From Janthinobacterium agaricidamnosum NBRC 102515 = DSM 9628 (GTDB lineage Bacteria; Pseudomonadota; Gammaproteobacteria; Burkholderiales; Burkholderiaceae_D): a stretch of 64,000 nt of DNA. The stretch lies in NCBI RefSeq assembly GCF_000723165.1, contig NZ_HG322949.1, positions 5,703,995 through 5,767,994 on the forward strand, written 5' to 3'. Within the stretch, counting starts at the first letter, position 1. Every line of letters begins with the position of its first letter. Below the pieces are notes generated by a model. The model was given only the letters and a program-made list of their open reading frames with translations. It did not search any database and was not told the DNA's origin. A program made the translations under genes and the position numbers. Positions 23,832 to 33,210 of the stretch are shown one piece after another.

Positions 23832-25993
23832 TGCCGTTCCGAACGCAGCGATGCCGCCTGCTGCTGCTGCTGCTTGCCGGCACGATGTGCGCCGCCACGG
23901 CCCGCCATGCCGCCGCTGCCGGGCCGGTCAAGATGGAAACCGTCGAAGTGCGCGCCGATACCTCGGGCTATGACGCGCGGCGCGACGACACCGCCAACAA
24001 GGTAGTGGTCCAGCATGACGAAATCATGAAATTTGGCGACACCATGGTGAGCGATGTGCTCAAGCGGCTGCCCGGTATCACCGTTAGCGGCGCGCCCGGG
24101 CGCGGCGGGGAAATCCGCATGCGTGGATTGGGCAGCGGTTATACCCAGATCCTGCTCAACGGCGAACGGGCCCCGGCCGGCTTCTCGATCGACTCGCTGG
24201 CGCCGGGCGTCATCGAGCGCATCGAAGTGCAGCGCGCGGCCAGCGCGGAGTTTTCCACCGAGGCCATTGCCGGCACCATCAACATCGTGCTGAAAAAGGC
24301 CATCGGCACGGCGCAGCGCGAATTCAAGCCCGCTGTTGGCGGCGGTGGCGGCTATTTCATGCCGGGTTTTAACCTGCAGTTGTCCGACCGCAAGGATGAC
24401 ATGTCGTATTCGCTGGCGGTCAACGGCGTCTACAATCATATCCGGCGCGACAATCCGTCCTGGGACGAGGCCGACGACGAGACTGGAACGGCCACGCTGC
24501 GGCGCGCCAGCGGCAACCGCAGCGACGGCATCTTCCGTGGCCTGTTTCTGGTGCCGCGGGTGAGCTGGACGCTGGCCGGCGGCGATACCCTGACGCTGCA
24601 GGCCTTCGTCAACGCGACCCGCTTCAGCCAGGACAGCGCCATCCACACCGCGACCACCCTGGGGGCGCCGCCGCCCTATCCCGGCAGCGACGACACAATA
24701 CGCGACAGCGGCGCACTGCTGCGAACGGACTTGAGCTGGATGCACAAGCTGGGCGGCGGCGCCAAGCTCGATAGCAAAGCCGGCTTCACCGTGTCCGGCA
24801 ACGACAGCGATCTCGATCAGACCGGCTTCTTCACCCCGGCCGTGCCGACGCTGCGCCGCCGTGTCGGCATCCACTCCGTCGAGCGCGGCTTGAGCTGGAC
24901 CGGGAAATATCTCAGCACCGCGGTGAACGCCCACGCGCTGTCGCTGGGCTGGGACAGCAGTTACAGCCGCCGTGCCGAGGATCGCAGCCAGCGCGACAGC
25001 GTCCCGTCCGGCTGGGTCGAGGCCGGCAATGAAGACAGCGCGGCTCAAGTGTCGAGGCTGGCGTTGTACGCGCAGGACGAGTGGGATGTCAGTCCGGCTT
25101 ACGCGCTCTATATGGGGGCGCGCTGGGAAGGTATCCGCGTGCGCAGCGATGTGAACGGCTACGCCGGCACCAGCAGCAGCCATGTCTGGAGCCCGTTGCT
25201 GCAGATGCTGTACAAGATACCCGGCACCAAGTCGGATCAGTTGCGGCTGGCGCTGACGCGTACTTACAAGGCGCCCGCCGCCGCCAACCTGACGCCGCGC
25301 CGCTTGCTGTCGATCAATAACAGCCCGACCGAGCCTGACCGCCAGGGCAATCCCGGGCTGCGTCCCGAACTGGCGCTGGGGATCGATGCTTCTTATCAGC
25401 ATTATTGGGCTGAGCGGGCCTTGTTCTCGGCCAGCGTATCGGGCCGCGGCATCAGCAACTACACCCGCACGGCATTGTCGCTCAGCGATGGGCGCTGGAT
25501 GGCGATGCCTGTCAACGATGGCGGCGCGCGTACCTACAGCGTCGAACTGGAGGTGAAGTTCCCGCTGCGCACGCTGTGGCGGGCGGCGCCCGCGCTGGAT
25601 GTGCGCGCCAGCGCCAGCCGCAATTGGTCGCGGGTTGAATCGGTGCCGGGGCCGGACAACCGCCTGGACCAGCAGACTCCGCTGTCCGCCATGCTGGGCG
25701 CGGATTACCGGATCGGCCAGGTCTCCGTGGGCAGCAGCCTGACGTTCAAGAACGGCGGTCCGGTACGCATCTCCGACACGCAAGCGGCTTACCAGTCTGT
25801 GCGGCGCGACCTGGATGCGTATGTGCTGTGGAAGGTGAGGCCGAAAGATCATCTGCGATTCGGGCTGTCGAATATTTTGCGGCAGGACCAGGTCTCGGAG
25901 AAAATCTACCTGGACCAGGGGGGGGTACTACGCCGCATTTCGCTTGCTCCGGGCACGCTGCAGGCGCGCCTGACATGGGAGATGGTTTTCTAG
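23831..25993 (+). CDS. TonB-dependent outer-membrane receptor
   Basis: A 720-residue receptor. After a signal peptide comes a TonB-box-like METVEVRAD (about residues 36-44), then the plug domain with VSDVLKRLPGITVSGAPGRGGEIRMRG split over about 73-100, LLNGERAPAG, and VIERIEVQRAASAEFSTEAIAGTINIVLKKA. The remainder is a repetitive beta-barrel, ending in a C-terminal Phe (WEMVF) as outer-membrane proteins do. It lacks an N-terminal signalling (STN) domain, so it is a transporter, not a FecA-type sensor. As last gene of the RiPP operon it could bring the peptide, or its metal complex, back in, or be the uptake route of a metallophore. Start TGATG overlap with dsbA-like gene. Confidence 0.85.
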   Translation: MPFRTQRCRLLLLLLAGTMCAATARHAAAAGPVKMETVEVRADTSGYDARRDDTANKVVVQHDEIMKFGDTMVSDVLKRLPGITVSGAPGRGGEIRMRGLGSGYTQILLNGERAPAGFSIDSLAPGVIERIEVQRAASAEFSTEAIAGTINIVLKKAIGTAQREFKPAVGGGGGYFMPGFNLQLSDRKDDMSYSLAVNGVYNHIRRDNPSWDEADDETGTATLRRASGNRSDGIFRGLFLVPRVSWTLAGGDTLTLQAFVNATRFSQDSAIHTATTLGAPPPYPGSDDTIRDSGALLRTDLSWMHKLGGGAKLDSKAGFTVSGNDSDLDQTGFFTPAVPTLRRRVGIHSVERGLSWTGKYLSTAVNAHALSLGWDSSYSRRAEDRSQRDSVPSGWVEAGNEDSAAQVSRLALYAQDEWDVSPAYALYMGARWEGIRVRSDVNGYAGTSSSHVWSPLLQMLYKIPGTKSDQLRLALTRTYKAPAAANLTPRRLLSINNSPTEPDRQGNPGLRPELALGIDASYQHYWAERALFSASVSGRGISNYTRTALSLSDGRWMAMPVNDGGARTYSVELEVKFPLRTLWRAAPALDVRASASRNWSRVESVPGPDNRLDQQTPLSAMLGADYRIGQVSVGSSLTFKNGGPVRISDTQAAYQSVRRDLDAYVLWKVRPKDHLRFGLSNILRQDQVSEKIYLDQGGVLRRISLAPGTLQARLTWEMVF

Positions 25994-26219
25994 GCCGGAC
26001 TGCGGCGCATTTCTCGGCATTCCCCTTCTCACCTCCCTCCGGCGACAGCCTTCCCTTCGATCCGTAGCGGCGCCACGCGCCGTACGGCCGTCACTATCCG
26101 ATCGATCGCCACGCGGCGCGAACCCGTTAAAAGATTCCTAAAAAGATTGATCCAGAATGGCGACACACCCGCCGGGCAGGATTTTCCTGCTTTCCACATC
26201 TCATCCACAGGAGTGACAG

Positions 26220-27071
26220 ATGTCGCACACAGCATTATTCAGTGACCGTTTGAGCGTCGTAGCGCAAGCAGGCCGGCGACTGCCTTTTTTGATCGGCGCC
26301 ACGCGGCGTCCGGGCATGCTGTGCGCGGCGCTGGCCGCGCTGCTGGGCTGTTTGCCGGCCGCCGCGCAGGAAGCCCCCGCCAGCGCATCGGCCAGCGTCG
26401 CGCAATGGGGCCTGGGCTTCAGCGCCGGCAGCCTGCGCAAGCCCTACAAGGGCGTCGCCAATCAAACGGTGGGAGTGCCGATCGTGCTGTACGAAAACCG
26501 CTGGCTCAGCGCCGCCGGGCCGCTGGTCGATCTCAAGTTGCCAGTCACGGGGCCGGTTTCCTTCCGCCTGCGGGCCCGCTATGAACCGGGCGCCGGCTAC
26601 GATGCCGGCGACTCGGCCGCCCTGTCCGGCATGGAACACCGGAAAACCGGCTTGTGGCTGGGCGGCGCCGTGCTGTGGCGCAGCGCCATCGCCGACGTCG
26701 GCGCAGAATGGCTGGCCGACGCGTCCGGCTACAGCAAGGGACAGCGCGCCACATTCAGCGTGCAGCGCCGTTTTCCGATGGGGAATTTCTCTGTTACGCC
26801 ACGCCTCGAAGCCAGCTGGCTCGATCATAAGAATGCGAGCTACTATTATGGCGTACGGACCGGAGAAGCCGTGGCCGGCCGCCCGTTCTACGAAGCGGGC
26901 AGCACCGTCAATACGCGGCTGGGAGTTCGGCTTGACTATCGCATCATGCCACGCCACGCAGTGTTTTTCGATGTCAGTGCAACACGCCTGGGCAGCGAGA
27001 TCAAGGACAGTCCGATCGTCGACCGCGCCAGTGCGTCATCGGCCTTCGTGGGCTATACGTATCTGTTTTGA
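26220..27071 (+). CDS. MipA/OmpV family outer-membrane protein
   Basis: A 283-residue protein with a long N-terminal stretch leading to a signal sequence (MLCAALAALLGCLPAAAQEA) and a MipA/OmpV barrel: WGLGFSAGSLRKPYKGVANQ, the VPIVLYENRWLSAAGPLVDLK segment with pieces typical of MipA, and a C-terminal aromatic ending VGYTYLF. MipA-like proteins are scaffolds for murein synthesis or barrels induced through two-component systems. It starts after a GGAG box and is followed 23 bases later by a response regulator, so the three genes look like an operon and the kinase may sense an envelope or metal stress that alters MipA level. Confidence 0.85.
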   Translation: MSHTALFSDRLSVVAQAGRRLPFLIGATRRPGMLCAALAALLGCLPAAAQEAPASASASVAQWGLGFSAGSLRKPYKGVANQTVGVPIVLYENRWLSAAGPLVDLKLPVTGPVSFRLRARYEPGAGYDAGDSAALSGMEHRKTGLWLGGAVLWRSAIADVGAEWLADASGYSKGQRATFSVQRRFPMGNFSVTPRLEASWLDHKNASYYYGVRTGEAVAGRPFYEAGSTVNTRLGVRLDYRIMPRHAVFFDVSATRLGSEIKDSPIVDRASASSAFVGYTYLF

Positions 27072-27094
27072 GATAGTCTATCCGGGGTAAATAC

Positions 27095-27760
27095 ATGAAC
27101 ATCCTGCTGGTCGAAGATGACGCCTTGCTGGCCGACGCGATCTGCGACGGCGTGCGCCAGCAAGAGTGGGCCATCGAACACGCCGCCAACGCGGACACGG
27201 CCAAGGCCGCGCTGCTGAACCACGCCTACTCGGTGATCGTGCTCGATATCGGTCTTCCCGGCGCGTCCGGCTTGTCGGTGCTGCGCTGGATGCGCGAGCG
27301 CTACGATGCGACGCCGGTGCTGATCATCACCGCGCGCGGCCAGCTCAGCGAACGCATCAAGGGACTCGACGACGGCGCCGACGACTATCTGATCAAGCCG
27401 TTCGAGTTCGATGAGTTGCTGGCCCGCCTGCGGGCGCTGATCCGGCGCAGCAAGGGGCATGTGGTCGGCTGCCTGTCGTGCGGCGAGGTGCGGGTCGATC
27501 CGGAAAAGCGCATCGTCACGCGCGGCGGCGAGCGGGTGGTGCTCAGCGCGCACGAATACCGCACGCTGCTGGTGCTGATCGAACGGCCTGGCCGGGTGGT
27601 CACCCGCGACTACCTGCAGCAAGCCGTGTATGGCAATCACATGTCGGTCGAGAGCAACACCATCGCCGTGTTCATCCATCAGCTGCGGCGCAAGCTGGGC
27701 GACCATATCGTCGTGACGGTGCACGGTCATGGCTACATGATCGGGGAGCCGCAGGCATGA
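27095..27760 (+). CDS. OmpR-family response regulator (QseB/PmrA-like)
   Basis: A 221-residue response regulator. The receiver domain has the acidic pair in LLVEDDALLADAI, the phosphorylated Asp in VIVLDIGLPGASGL (residue 51), Thr in LIITARG and Lys in YLIKPFEF. The C-terminal winged helix (LSAHEYRTLLVLIERPGRVV, and NTIAVFIHQLRRKLGD) binds DNA. Its stop overlaps the start of the sensor kinase gene (ATGA at 27757), which marks them as partners. The target sites cannot be read here. Confidence 0.92.
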   Translation: MNILLVEDDALLADAICDGVRQQEWAIEHAANADTAKAALLNHAYSVIVLDIGLPGASGLSVLRWMRERYDATPVLIITARGQLSERIKGLDDGADDYLIKPFEFDELLARLRALIRRSKGHVVGCLSCGEVRVDPEKRIVTRGGERVVLSAHEYRTLLVLIERPGRVVTRDYLQQAVYGNHMSVESNTIAVFIHQLRRKLGDHIVVTVHGHGYMIGEPQA

Positions 27761-29121
27761 CCGGTTCGCTGAAGGGACGCATGATACGGGCGCTGGTCTG
27801 GTGGGTGCTGTGCGCATGGAGTATTTCGCTGGGCACCACCTACATCATCACGACCAATAGCCAGACCAGCAACTGGGACGACAAGCTGCAATCGATCGCC
27901 ATCAAGCTGTTGCAGATGACGCCGGCCGATGCCCATGCCAACGGCGCCGCCTTGCAGGCGCGGCCCGAAGTGGTGGCCAGCAACGATGAACTGACGTTCC
28001 AGGTATGGGGCGACGGCAAGCGCCTGCTGGCCAGCACGCCGGGCGCGCCGCGCACGCCGTTGCGGGCCGATTTCCACGACGGGTTTTCGAATGTCGGCAT
28101 CGGCGGCCAGAACTGGCGCGTGTATGCGGTATCGGACCGCAGCGGCCGGTTCCAGGTCCAGGTCGGCCACGACCGCAGCATGATCAATACGGACTTCCAG
28201 AAGCATTCGCTGAAGGCGGTATCCCTTGCGGCGCTCGGCATGGCCTGCGCCGGACTGATGATGTGGTGGGCCGTCAGCCGGGCATTGAAGCCGCTCGCCA
28301 AGGTCGAGCAGGCGACCCGCGGCCGCTCGCGCTTCGACCTGACGCCGCTGCCGACCGGGTCGCTGCCGTCCGAGCTGCTGCCGCTGGTCGACTCCTTCAA
28401 TCATGTGCTGGCCCATCTGGACCAGGCCATCAACGCCGAGCGCCAGTTCATCAGCGACGCCGCGCATGAATTGCGCACGCCGCTGGCCGCGTTGCAGGCC
28501 CAGCTGGAAGTGGCGATGCGCGCCAGGACCGACGAGGACAGAAGCCAGGCGCTCAGGAAAGTACTGGTCGGCGTGCAGCGCAGCAGCCGGTTGTCGGACC
28601 AGTTGCTCGACATGGCCCGCCTCGAAGCGGGCAACCGCGCGCCGCTGCGCGCGCGCTGCGACTTGAAGGACATCGTGCGGCATGTGGCGAGCGAGTTCGA
28701 TTTCAGCGCCAGCCGCTTGCAGCGCTCGATCGAGCTGGCGCTCGAACCGTGTCCGGTCTGGTGCGATGTCGACGAGATCGGGATCCTGCTCAGGAACCTG
28801 GTCGATAACGCGCTGCGCTACACGTTTCCAGGCGGCCGGGTGCGCATCAGTTGCGGCCTGCGCGGCGACGGCGACGCAGGCAAGGCGTTTCTCGAAGTCG
28901 CCGACGACGGCCCGGGCGTGCCGGCCGCGGAACAGGACGCCATCTTCATCCGCTTTTACCGCGTGGCCGGCAATGGCAATGTGCGCGGCAGCGGCATCGG
29001 CCTGTCGCTGGTCGGGCGCATCGCCAGCACGCATCATGCGTGGATCGAAACCGGCGCCGGCTTCGGCGATCCGGGATTCAGCGTGCGGCTGCTGTTTCCG
29101 CCATGCGGCGCGCCGGCTTGA
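27757..29121 (+). CDS. Sensor histidine kinase, partner of the 27095 regulator
   Basis: A 454-residue membrane kinase. Two hydrophobic segments (about residues 8-30 and 158-175) enclose a periplasmic sensor of about 125 residues. A HAMP-like linker precedes the dimerisation helix with FISDAAHELRTPLAALQAQL, whose His is phosphorylated. The ATPase domain shows the N box NLVDNALRYTFPGG, the G1 box DDGPGVP and the G2 box RGSGIGLSLVG. The start at 27757 overlaps the regulator stop; the longer frame back to 27478 is read through the regulator gene. Sensor domain is of the QseC-like two-helix type; the signal is unknown. Confidence 0.9.
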   Translation: MTGSLKGRMIRALVWWVLCAWSISLGTTYIITTNSQTSNWDDKLQSIAIKLLQMTPADAHANGAALQARPEVVASNDELTFQVWGDGKRLLASTPGAPRTPLRADFHDGFSNVGIGGQNWRVYAVSDRSGRFQVQVGHDRSMINTDFQKHSLKAVSLAALGMACAGLMMWWAVSRALKPLAKVEQATRGRSRFDLTPLPTGSLPSELLPLVDSFNHVLAHLDQAINAERQFISDAAHELRTPLAALQAQLEVAMRARTDEDRSQALRKVLVGVQRSSRLSDQLLDMARLEAGNRAPLRARCDLKDIVRHVASEFDFSASRLQRSIELALEPCPVWCDVDEIGILLRNLVDNALRYTFPGGRVRISCGLRGDGDAGKAFLEVADDGPGVPAAEQDAIFIRFYRVAGNGNVRGSGIGLSLVGRIASTHHAWIETGAGFGDPGFSVRLLFPPCGAPA

Positions 29122-29172
29122 TTGTCATTCATTTCATCATTCATTTTAATCTTCATGTCAGGAACATCCACC

Positions 29173-30150
29173 ATGATGCACTGGTTTAAACGAGCATTCA
29201 TCTCATTCATCGCCGCCGTGTCGGCCAGTACGCCACTGAGTGCGGCGGCGACCGAACAACTGGACGACGCCGCGCGCCAGGAGCTGCTGCAAAGCGGATC
29301 GGCGCAACAGTTCGTCAAGCTGCCGCTGGGTATCATGCATGTGCGCGCCGACGGTCCGCTGGACGGGCCTGTGGTACTGCTGGTGCATGGCGGCGTAGTC
29401 GGCGGATTCGGTTTCGAGAAATGGCGCAAGCCATTGGCCGACGCGGGCTTCCGGGTGCTGGTGCCGGACCTGTTCGGCTACGGCTATTCCGACCGGCCCA
29501 AGCTGCCCTATACCCGGCAGTTTTACGTCGACCAGATCAGGCAGCTGCTCGACGCGCTGGAGATCAGGGAACCGGTGGCGATTGTCGGCGCATCGCTGGG
29601 CGGCGCCATCGTCACGGCCTTCACCGCGCAAGCGCCGGCCCGCGTCAGGTCGGTGGTGCTGATGGCGCCGGCCGGCGGCGGCCGGGTGCCGGTGGTCAAT
29701 CCGGTGCTGCTGTGGCCGGTGGTCGGCGATACGGTATTCCACTTTTTCGGCGCCAGCAATATGCGCACGCTGATGGACAAGGCGTATGCGGATTCGCCGG
29801 ACCGGGCCAGCATGGCGCAATGGATGGCGTCGCAGACCCGCTACCGGGGCTTTGCCGAAGGCGTGCTGAACACGCTGCGCAACTACGACGCGGCCTGGCA
29901 GCCGGACGATTATGCGGCGCTCGGCCAGACCGGCATCCCGGTGCTGGCGCTGTGGGGCACGGCCGATACCGTCAATCCCTACGCGCAAGCGCAGGTATTG
30001 GCGCGCGCGGTGCCGCAGATGAAAATCGTGCCGCTTGAGGGCAAGGGGCATGCGATTACCTTCGGCGCATCGGAGCAGGTGCTCGATGCGGTGCTGCCAT
30101 TCCTGAAGACCGCCACGGCGCAGCGCAGCGCCGACTGGCTGTCCCGCTAG
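29173..30150 (+). CDS. Exported alpha/beta hydrolase (serine type)
   Basis: A 325-residue protein. ATG 29173 follows an AGGAAC box and gives a signal peptide (KRAFISFIAAVSASTPLSAA); the TTG at 29122 would add 17 unlikely residues. Hydrolase motifs: VVLLVHGGVVGGFGFEKW with the oxyanion HGG, VPDLFGYGYSDRP, the nucleophile elbow VGASLGGAIVTAF, the acid in LALWGTADTVNPY and the final His in LEGKGHAITFG. Predicted periplasmic esterase or lipase-like enzyme of unknown substrate. It lies 51 bases after the kinase gene, in the same direction, so it may be the last gene of that operon. Confidence 0.8.
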   Translation: MMHWFKRAFISFIAAVSASTPLSAAATEQLDDAARQELLQSGSAQQFVKLPLGIMHVRADGPLDGPVVLLVHGGVVGGFGFEKWRKPLADAGFRVLVPDLFGYGYSDRPKLPYTRQFYVDQIRQLLDALEIREPVAIVGASLGGAIVTAFTAQAPARVRSVVLMAPAGGGRVPVVNPVLLWPVVGDTVFHFFGASNMRTLMDKAYADSPDRASMAQWMASQTRYRGFAEGVLNTLRNYDAAWQPDDYAALGQTGIPVLALWGTADTVNPYAQAQVLARAVPQMKIVPLEGKGHAITFGASEQVLDAVLPFLKTATAQRSADWLSR

Positions 30151-30298
30151 GGCATTAGCAGGCGTATCTGCCGGCAGCATGCGTGGTTGCTTTACTTGTA
30201 ACATTTTCTGATGCAACCTTATTGGCCATAATACGATATCATCTTCCTGGGCGTGACTGGATTGCCAGTGTAAACGCTAACTTTTTGCTACCAGGATT

Positions 30299-31342
30299 AT
30301 GACTATCTACAGTTTTCTTGACGACTACAGCGAAGGCGCGCATCCACACATCCTGCAGGCGCTGGTTGCCAGCAATATGGTGCAACAGGCGCCGTATGGC
30401 GAGGACGCCTATTCATACGAAGCGAAGGCACGGATTCGGGCGCATCTCGGGAATCCGGAGAGCCAGGTCTTTTTTGTCGCCGGCGGCACGCTGGCCAACC
30501 TGGCGATGATCGCCAGTTTGCTGCGTCCGCATGAGGCGGTGATCGCGGCGGCGTCGGGGCATATCGTCCTGCGCGAAACGGGCGCCATCGAAGCGACCGG
30601 CCACAAGATCATTACCGTCCCGCCAGTCAATGGCAAGCTGACGCCGGACAGCATCCGCGCCGCCTTTGACGCGAACCAGCAGTTCCCGCACATGGCCAGG
30701 CCGCGGCTGGTGTATATCTCGAACGCCAGCGAGATCGGCACGCTGTACACCAAGGCCGAACTGCAAGCCATTTCCCAGCTGTGCCGCGAGCGCGGCCTGC
30801 TGCTGCTGCTCGATGGCGCGCGTCTCGGCGCGGCGCTCAGCGCCGACCTGAATGACCTGACGCTGGCCGATATCGCCCGCTTGACCGACGCGTTCTGGAT
30901 CGGCGGCACCAAGGTCGGCGCGCTGCTGGGCGAGGCGATCGTGATCCCCGATCCGGCGCTGGCGCAAGACTTTTCGTTTCACATCAAGCAGCGCGGCGGG
31001 CTGATGGCCAAGGGACGATTGCTTGGCCTGCAGTTTCATGAGTTGTTCGGACCGGAGCAGCTGTTTTTCACGCTGGCGCGGCACTCGACCGTGATGGCGA
31101 AAAAACTCGGCGACGGCATTGTCGCGGCGGGATACCGGATGTCTGCCAATATCGAGACCAATCAGATTTTCCCCATCTTGCCGAATGACTTGATCGCCTT
31201 CCTGAAGACCTCATTCTCCTTCTATGTGTGGGAAAAACACAGCGAAGAGGAATCGGTGGTCAGGCTGGTGACATCCTGGGCGACCGAGGAACAACAGGTC
31301 GAGCGTCTGATCGCAGCGATCAGCGGCTGGACCGCGACCTGA
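30299..31342 (+). CDS. Threonine aldolase / beta-eliminating lyase family PLP enzyme
   Basis: A 347-residue enzyme of the low-specificity L-threonine aldolase family, which splits threonine or similar beta-hydroxy amino acids into glycine and an aldehyde using pyridoxal phosphate. Visible are the N-terminal DDYSEGAHPHILQAL, the cofactor-binding FFVAGGTLANLAMIASLL, the LLLLDGARLGAAL aspartate segment and FWIGGTKVGALLGEA, whose Lys is the expected Schiff-base residue. The length is normal. It appears to be a single-gene unit with a promoter in the 148 bases upstream. Confidence 0.85.
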   Translation: MTIYSFLDDYSEGAHPHILQALVASNMVQQAPYGEDAYSYEAKARIRAHLGNPESQVFFVAGGTLANLAMIASLLRPHEAVIAAASGHIVLRETGAIEATGHKIITVPPVNGKLTPDSIRAAFDANQQFPHMARPRLVYISNASEIGTLYTKAELQAISQLCRERGLLLLLDGARLGAALSADLNDLTLADIARLTDAFWIGGTKVGALLGEAIVIPDPALAQDFSFHIKQRGGLMAKGRLLGLQFHELFGPEQLFFTLARHSTVMAKKLGDGIVAAGYRMSANIETNQIFPILPNDLIAFLKTSFSFYVWEKHSEEESVVRLVTSWATEEQQVERLIAAISGWTAT

Positions 31343-31398
31343 TGCATCGTGATTGCATTCGATGAGCGCGCCATAAATCAACTATAAATCAGCCATTA

Positions 31399-33201
31399 AT
31401 GATAATGAAAAAGAGACAAAAACAATTGGCTGCATATGTCGTCATGGCATTATGTATTTCTCCGCTGGCGGCCAAGGCGCACACCAAACCGGAGGCGCAA
31501 GATCCATCCTGGGTGGCGAAATCAAACCGGTACACGGCATTGCTGATGAACCTGGATAAAAAATATTCACCGGAACATTGGTCCGCGGAAGGGGCCGCAC
31601 CCTATGACAGTGAAATATCGGTGCCCAGCCCGGCCAATCAGGCGACACAGAGAAAAGAAAAGCAGTTGCTGTTGAATAGTTATATCGCCAGCTTGCGTAC
31701 CGAACAGGATCTTGCAGTCAAACATGATCTGAATATTTTAATTAATAATATACAGCTGGATCTACGCCGGCATGATTTTGAAAAGGAACACATCGTTCCT
31801 TTCATGAATGCGGCGGCGATGATGTACGGTGGCCTGAGCGTATTACTGAATGATGAAATACCTGCGGCAAGACGTGACGCGGCTGTCATCAGAATGAGAA
31901 AATATGCGGGGATGGAAAAAGGTTATCGTCCATATGCCACGTTATTGCGCGAACGTACTGCACGGCAGATCGCCGGAAAGGATATGGTCTATCCACCCGT
32001 GCAACAGATAGAAGCGGGGTTGTCACGCAATGCGATTCTGATCGGCAGGATAGAAACACTCTGCAAGGAATATAAACTGAGCGGATGGGAAGAGCCGTAT
32101 CAGAAAATAAAAGCCCAGGTAGCGGAATACGATCTATGGGTGCGCCAGCATGTGCTGGTTAAAGCCCGCCAGGATGCACGCCTTCCGCCAGAGGAGTATG
32201 CGCTTGCACTCGAAGCATCCGGCATTGATATCCCGCCTGCTGAACTGGCCGCTTCGGCACATGCCGCATTTACCAGTATTCAGCATGACATGCAGCAGAT
32301 TGCAAAGCAGATCGCTGAACAGCGGCATTTGCCTTCTGCCGATTACCGTGATGTGATCGCCGAGCTTAAAAAGGAACAGATCCATGGCGATGCGATCCTT
32401 CCCTTGTATGAAGGGCATCTGAAAGAGATTGAAGAGATTATCCGCAAGCAGCAGCAGCTGACCCTTCCGGATCAACCGGCGATTGTCAGGATGGCTAGCG
32501 CGGCGGAAACCGCAAAAATGCCGGCGCCAAGCATCGTGCCGCCGTCTTTCCTGAATAATACAGGGCAGCGCGCCCAATTCATCTTGCCGTTCAATCCGCC
32601 TGTGGCGCCGGGAGGAAAAGAGACCATCAAGTATGATGATTTTACCTTTGATGCGATTTCCTGGGATCTTATTGCCCATGAAGCAAGGCCTGGCCATGAT
32701 CTCCAGATTGACAAGTTAATAGACAATAAAATGTCGCAGGCACGTTACCAGTATGCCGCCAATTCAACCAATGTCGAAGGATGGGGTATGTATGCACGGT
32801 ATATTATCGCGCCTTATATACCGCTCGAAGGCCAGCTGATGTCGCTGGATCAAAGATTGCTTTCTGCCGCCAGTGCTTTCCTGGAAGTGGAACTACAAGC
32901 TGGAAAGGTAACGCAGCAGCAAGCCGTCGAGATATTGACGAACGACGTGGTATTGTCAAAAGGCTTTGCGCAGAAGCAAGCGGCCGGCTATTTATCGATC
33001 ACGCCGGAACAATCCAATGCCGGCTATTTCCATGGTTTTAGCAAGTTGATCGATTTAAGGAAAGAAACAGCGGCCACTCTGGGCAATCAGTTTAATGTAC
33101 GGCGCTTCCATGACTTTATCCTTGCGCAGGGATTGCTGCCGCCAGCGCTGATACGGGACGCGGTCATGAAAGAATTTGTGCCGTCAGAAAAAAATAAATA
33201 A
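31399..33201 (+). CDS. DUF885 family exported protein (metallopeptidase-like)
   Basis: A 600-residue protein with signal peptide (residues about 1-25, ending at PLAAKAH). DUF885 members carry a zinc-like motif; here it is LIAHEARPGHDLQIDKLID (about residues 431-449), with the H-E-x-x-P-G-H core. Also typical are NVEGWGMYARY and the C-terminal NQFNVRRFHDFILAQGLLP. These proteins are thought to be peptidases, but few are characterised. The sequence is clearly richer in A and T than its neighbours and uses codons such as ATA and AAA more freely, which suggests later acquisition. A 57-base gap separates it from the aldolase, without a ribosome-binding site that would decide between ATG 31399 and ATG 31405. 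Confidence 0.8.
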   Translation: MIMKKRQKQLAAYVVMALCISPLAAKAHTKPEAQDPSWVAKSNRYTALLMNLDKKYSPEHWSAEGAAPYDSEISVPSPANQATQRKEKQLLLNSYIASLRTEQDLAVKHDLNILINNIQLDLRRHDFEKEHIVPFMNAAAMMYGGLSVLLNDEIPAARRDAAVIRMRKYAGMEKGYRPYATLLRERTARQIAGKDMVYPPVQQIEAGLSRNAILIGRIETLCKEYKLSGWEEPYQKIKAQVAEYDLWVRQHVLVKARQDARLPPEEYALALEASGIDIPPAELAASAHAAFTSIQHDMQQIAKQIAEQRHLPSADYRDVIAELKKEQIHGDAILPLYEGHLKEIEEIIRKQQQLTLPDQPAIVRMASAAETAKMPAPSIVPPSFLNNTGQRAQFILPFNPPVAPGGKETIKYDDFTFDAISWDLIAHEARPGHDLQIDKLIDNKMSQARYQYAANSTNVEGWGMYARYIIAPYIPLEGQLMSLDQRLLSAASAFLEVELQAGKVTQQQAVEILTNDVVLSKGFAQKQAAGYLSITPEQSNAGYFHGFSKLIDLRKETAATLGNQFNVRRFHDFILAQGLLPPALIRDAVMKEFVPSEKNK

Positions 33202-33210
33202 GTTAAAGCG

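Noticed and set aside
23762..25852. Minus-strand ORF of 696 aa opposite the TonB receptor
   Set aside because: Rich in Arg, His, Gln and Ala as expected for the antisense of a GC-rich gene; the plus strand encodes a clear receptor.
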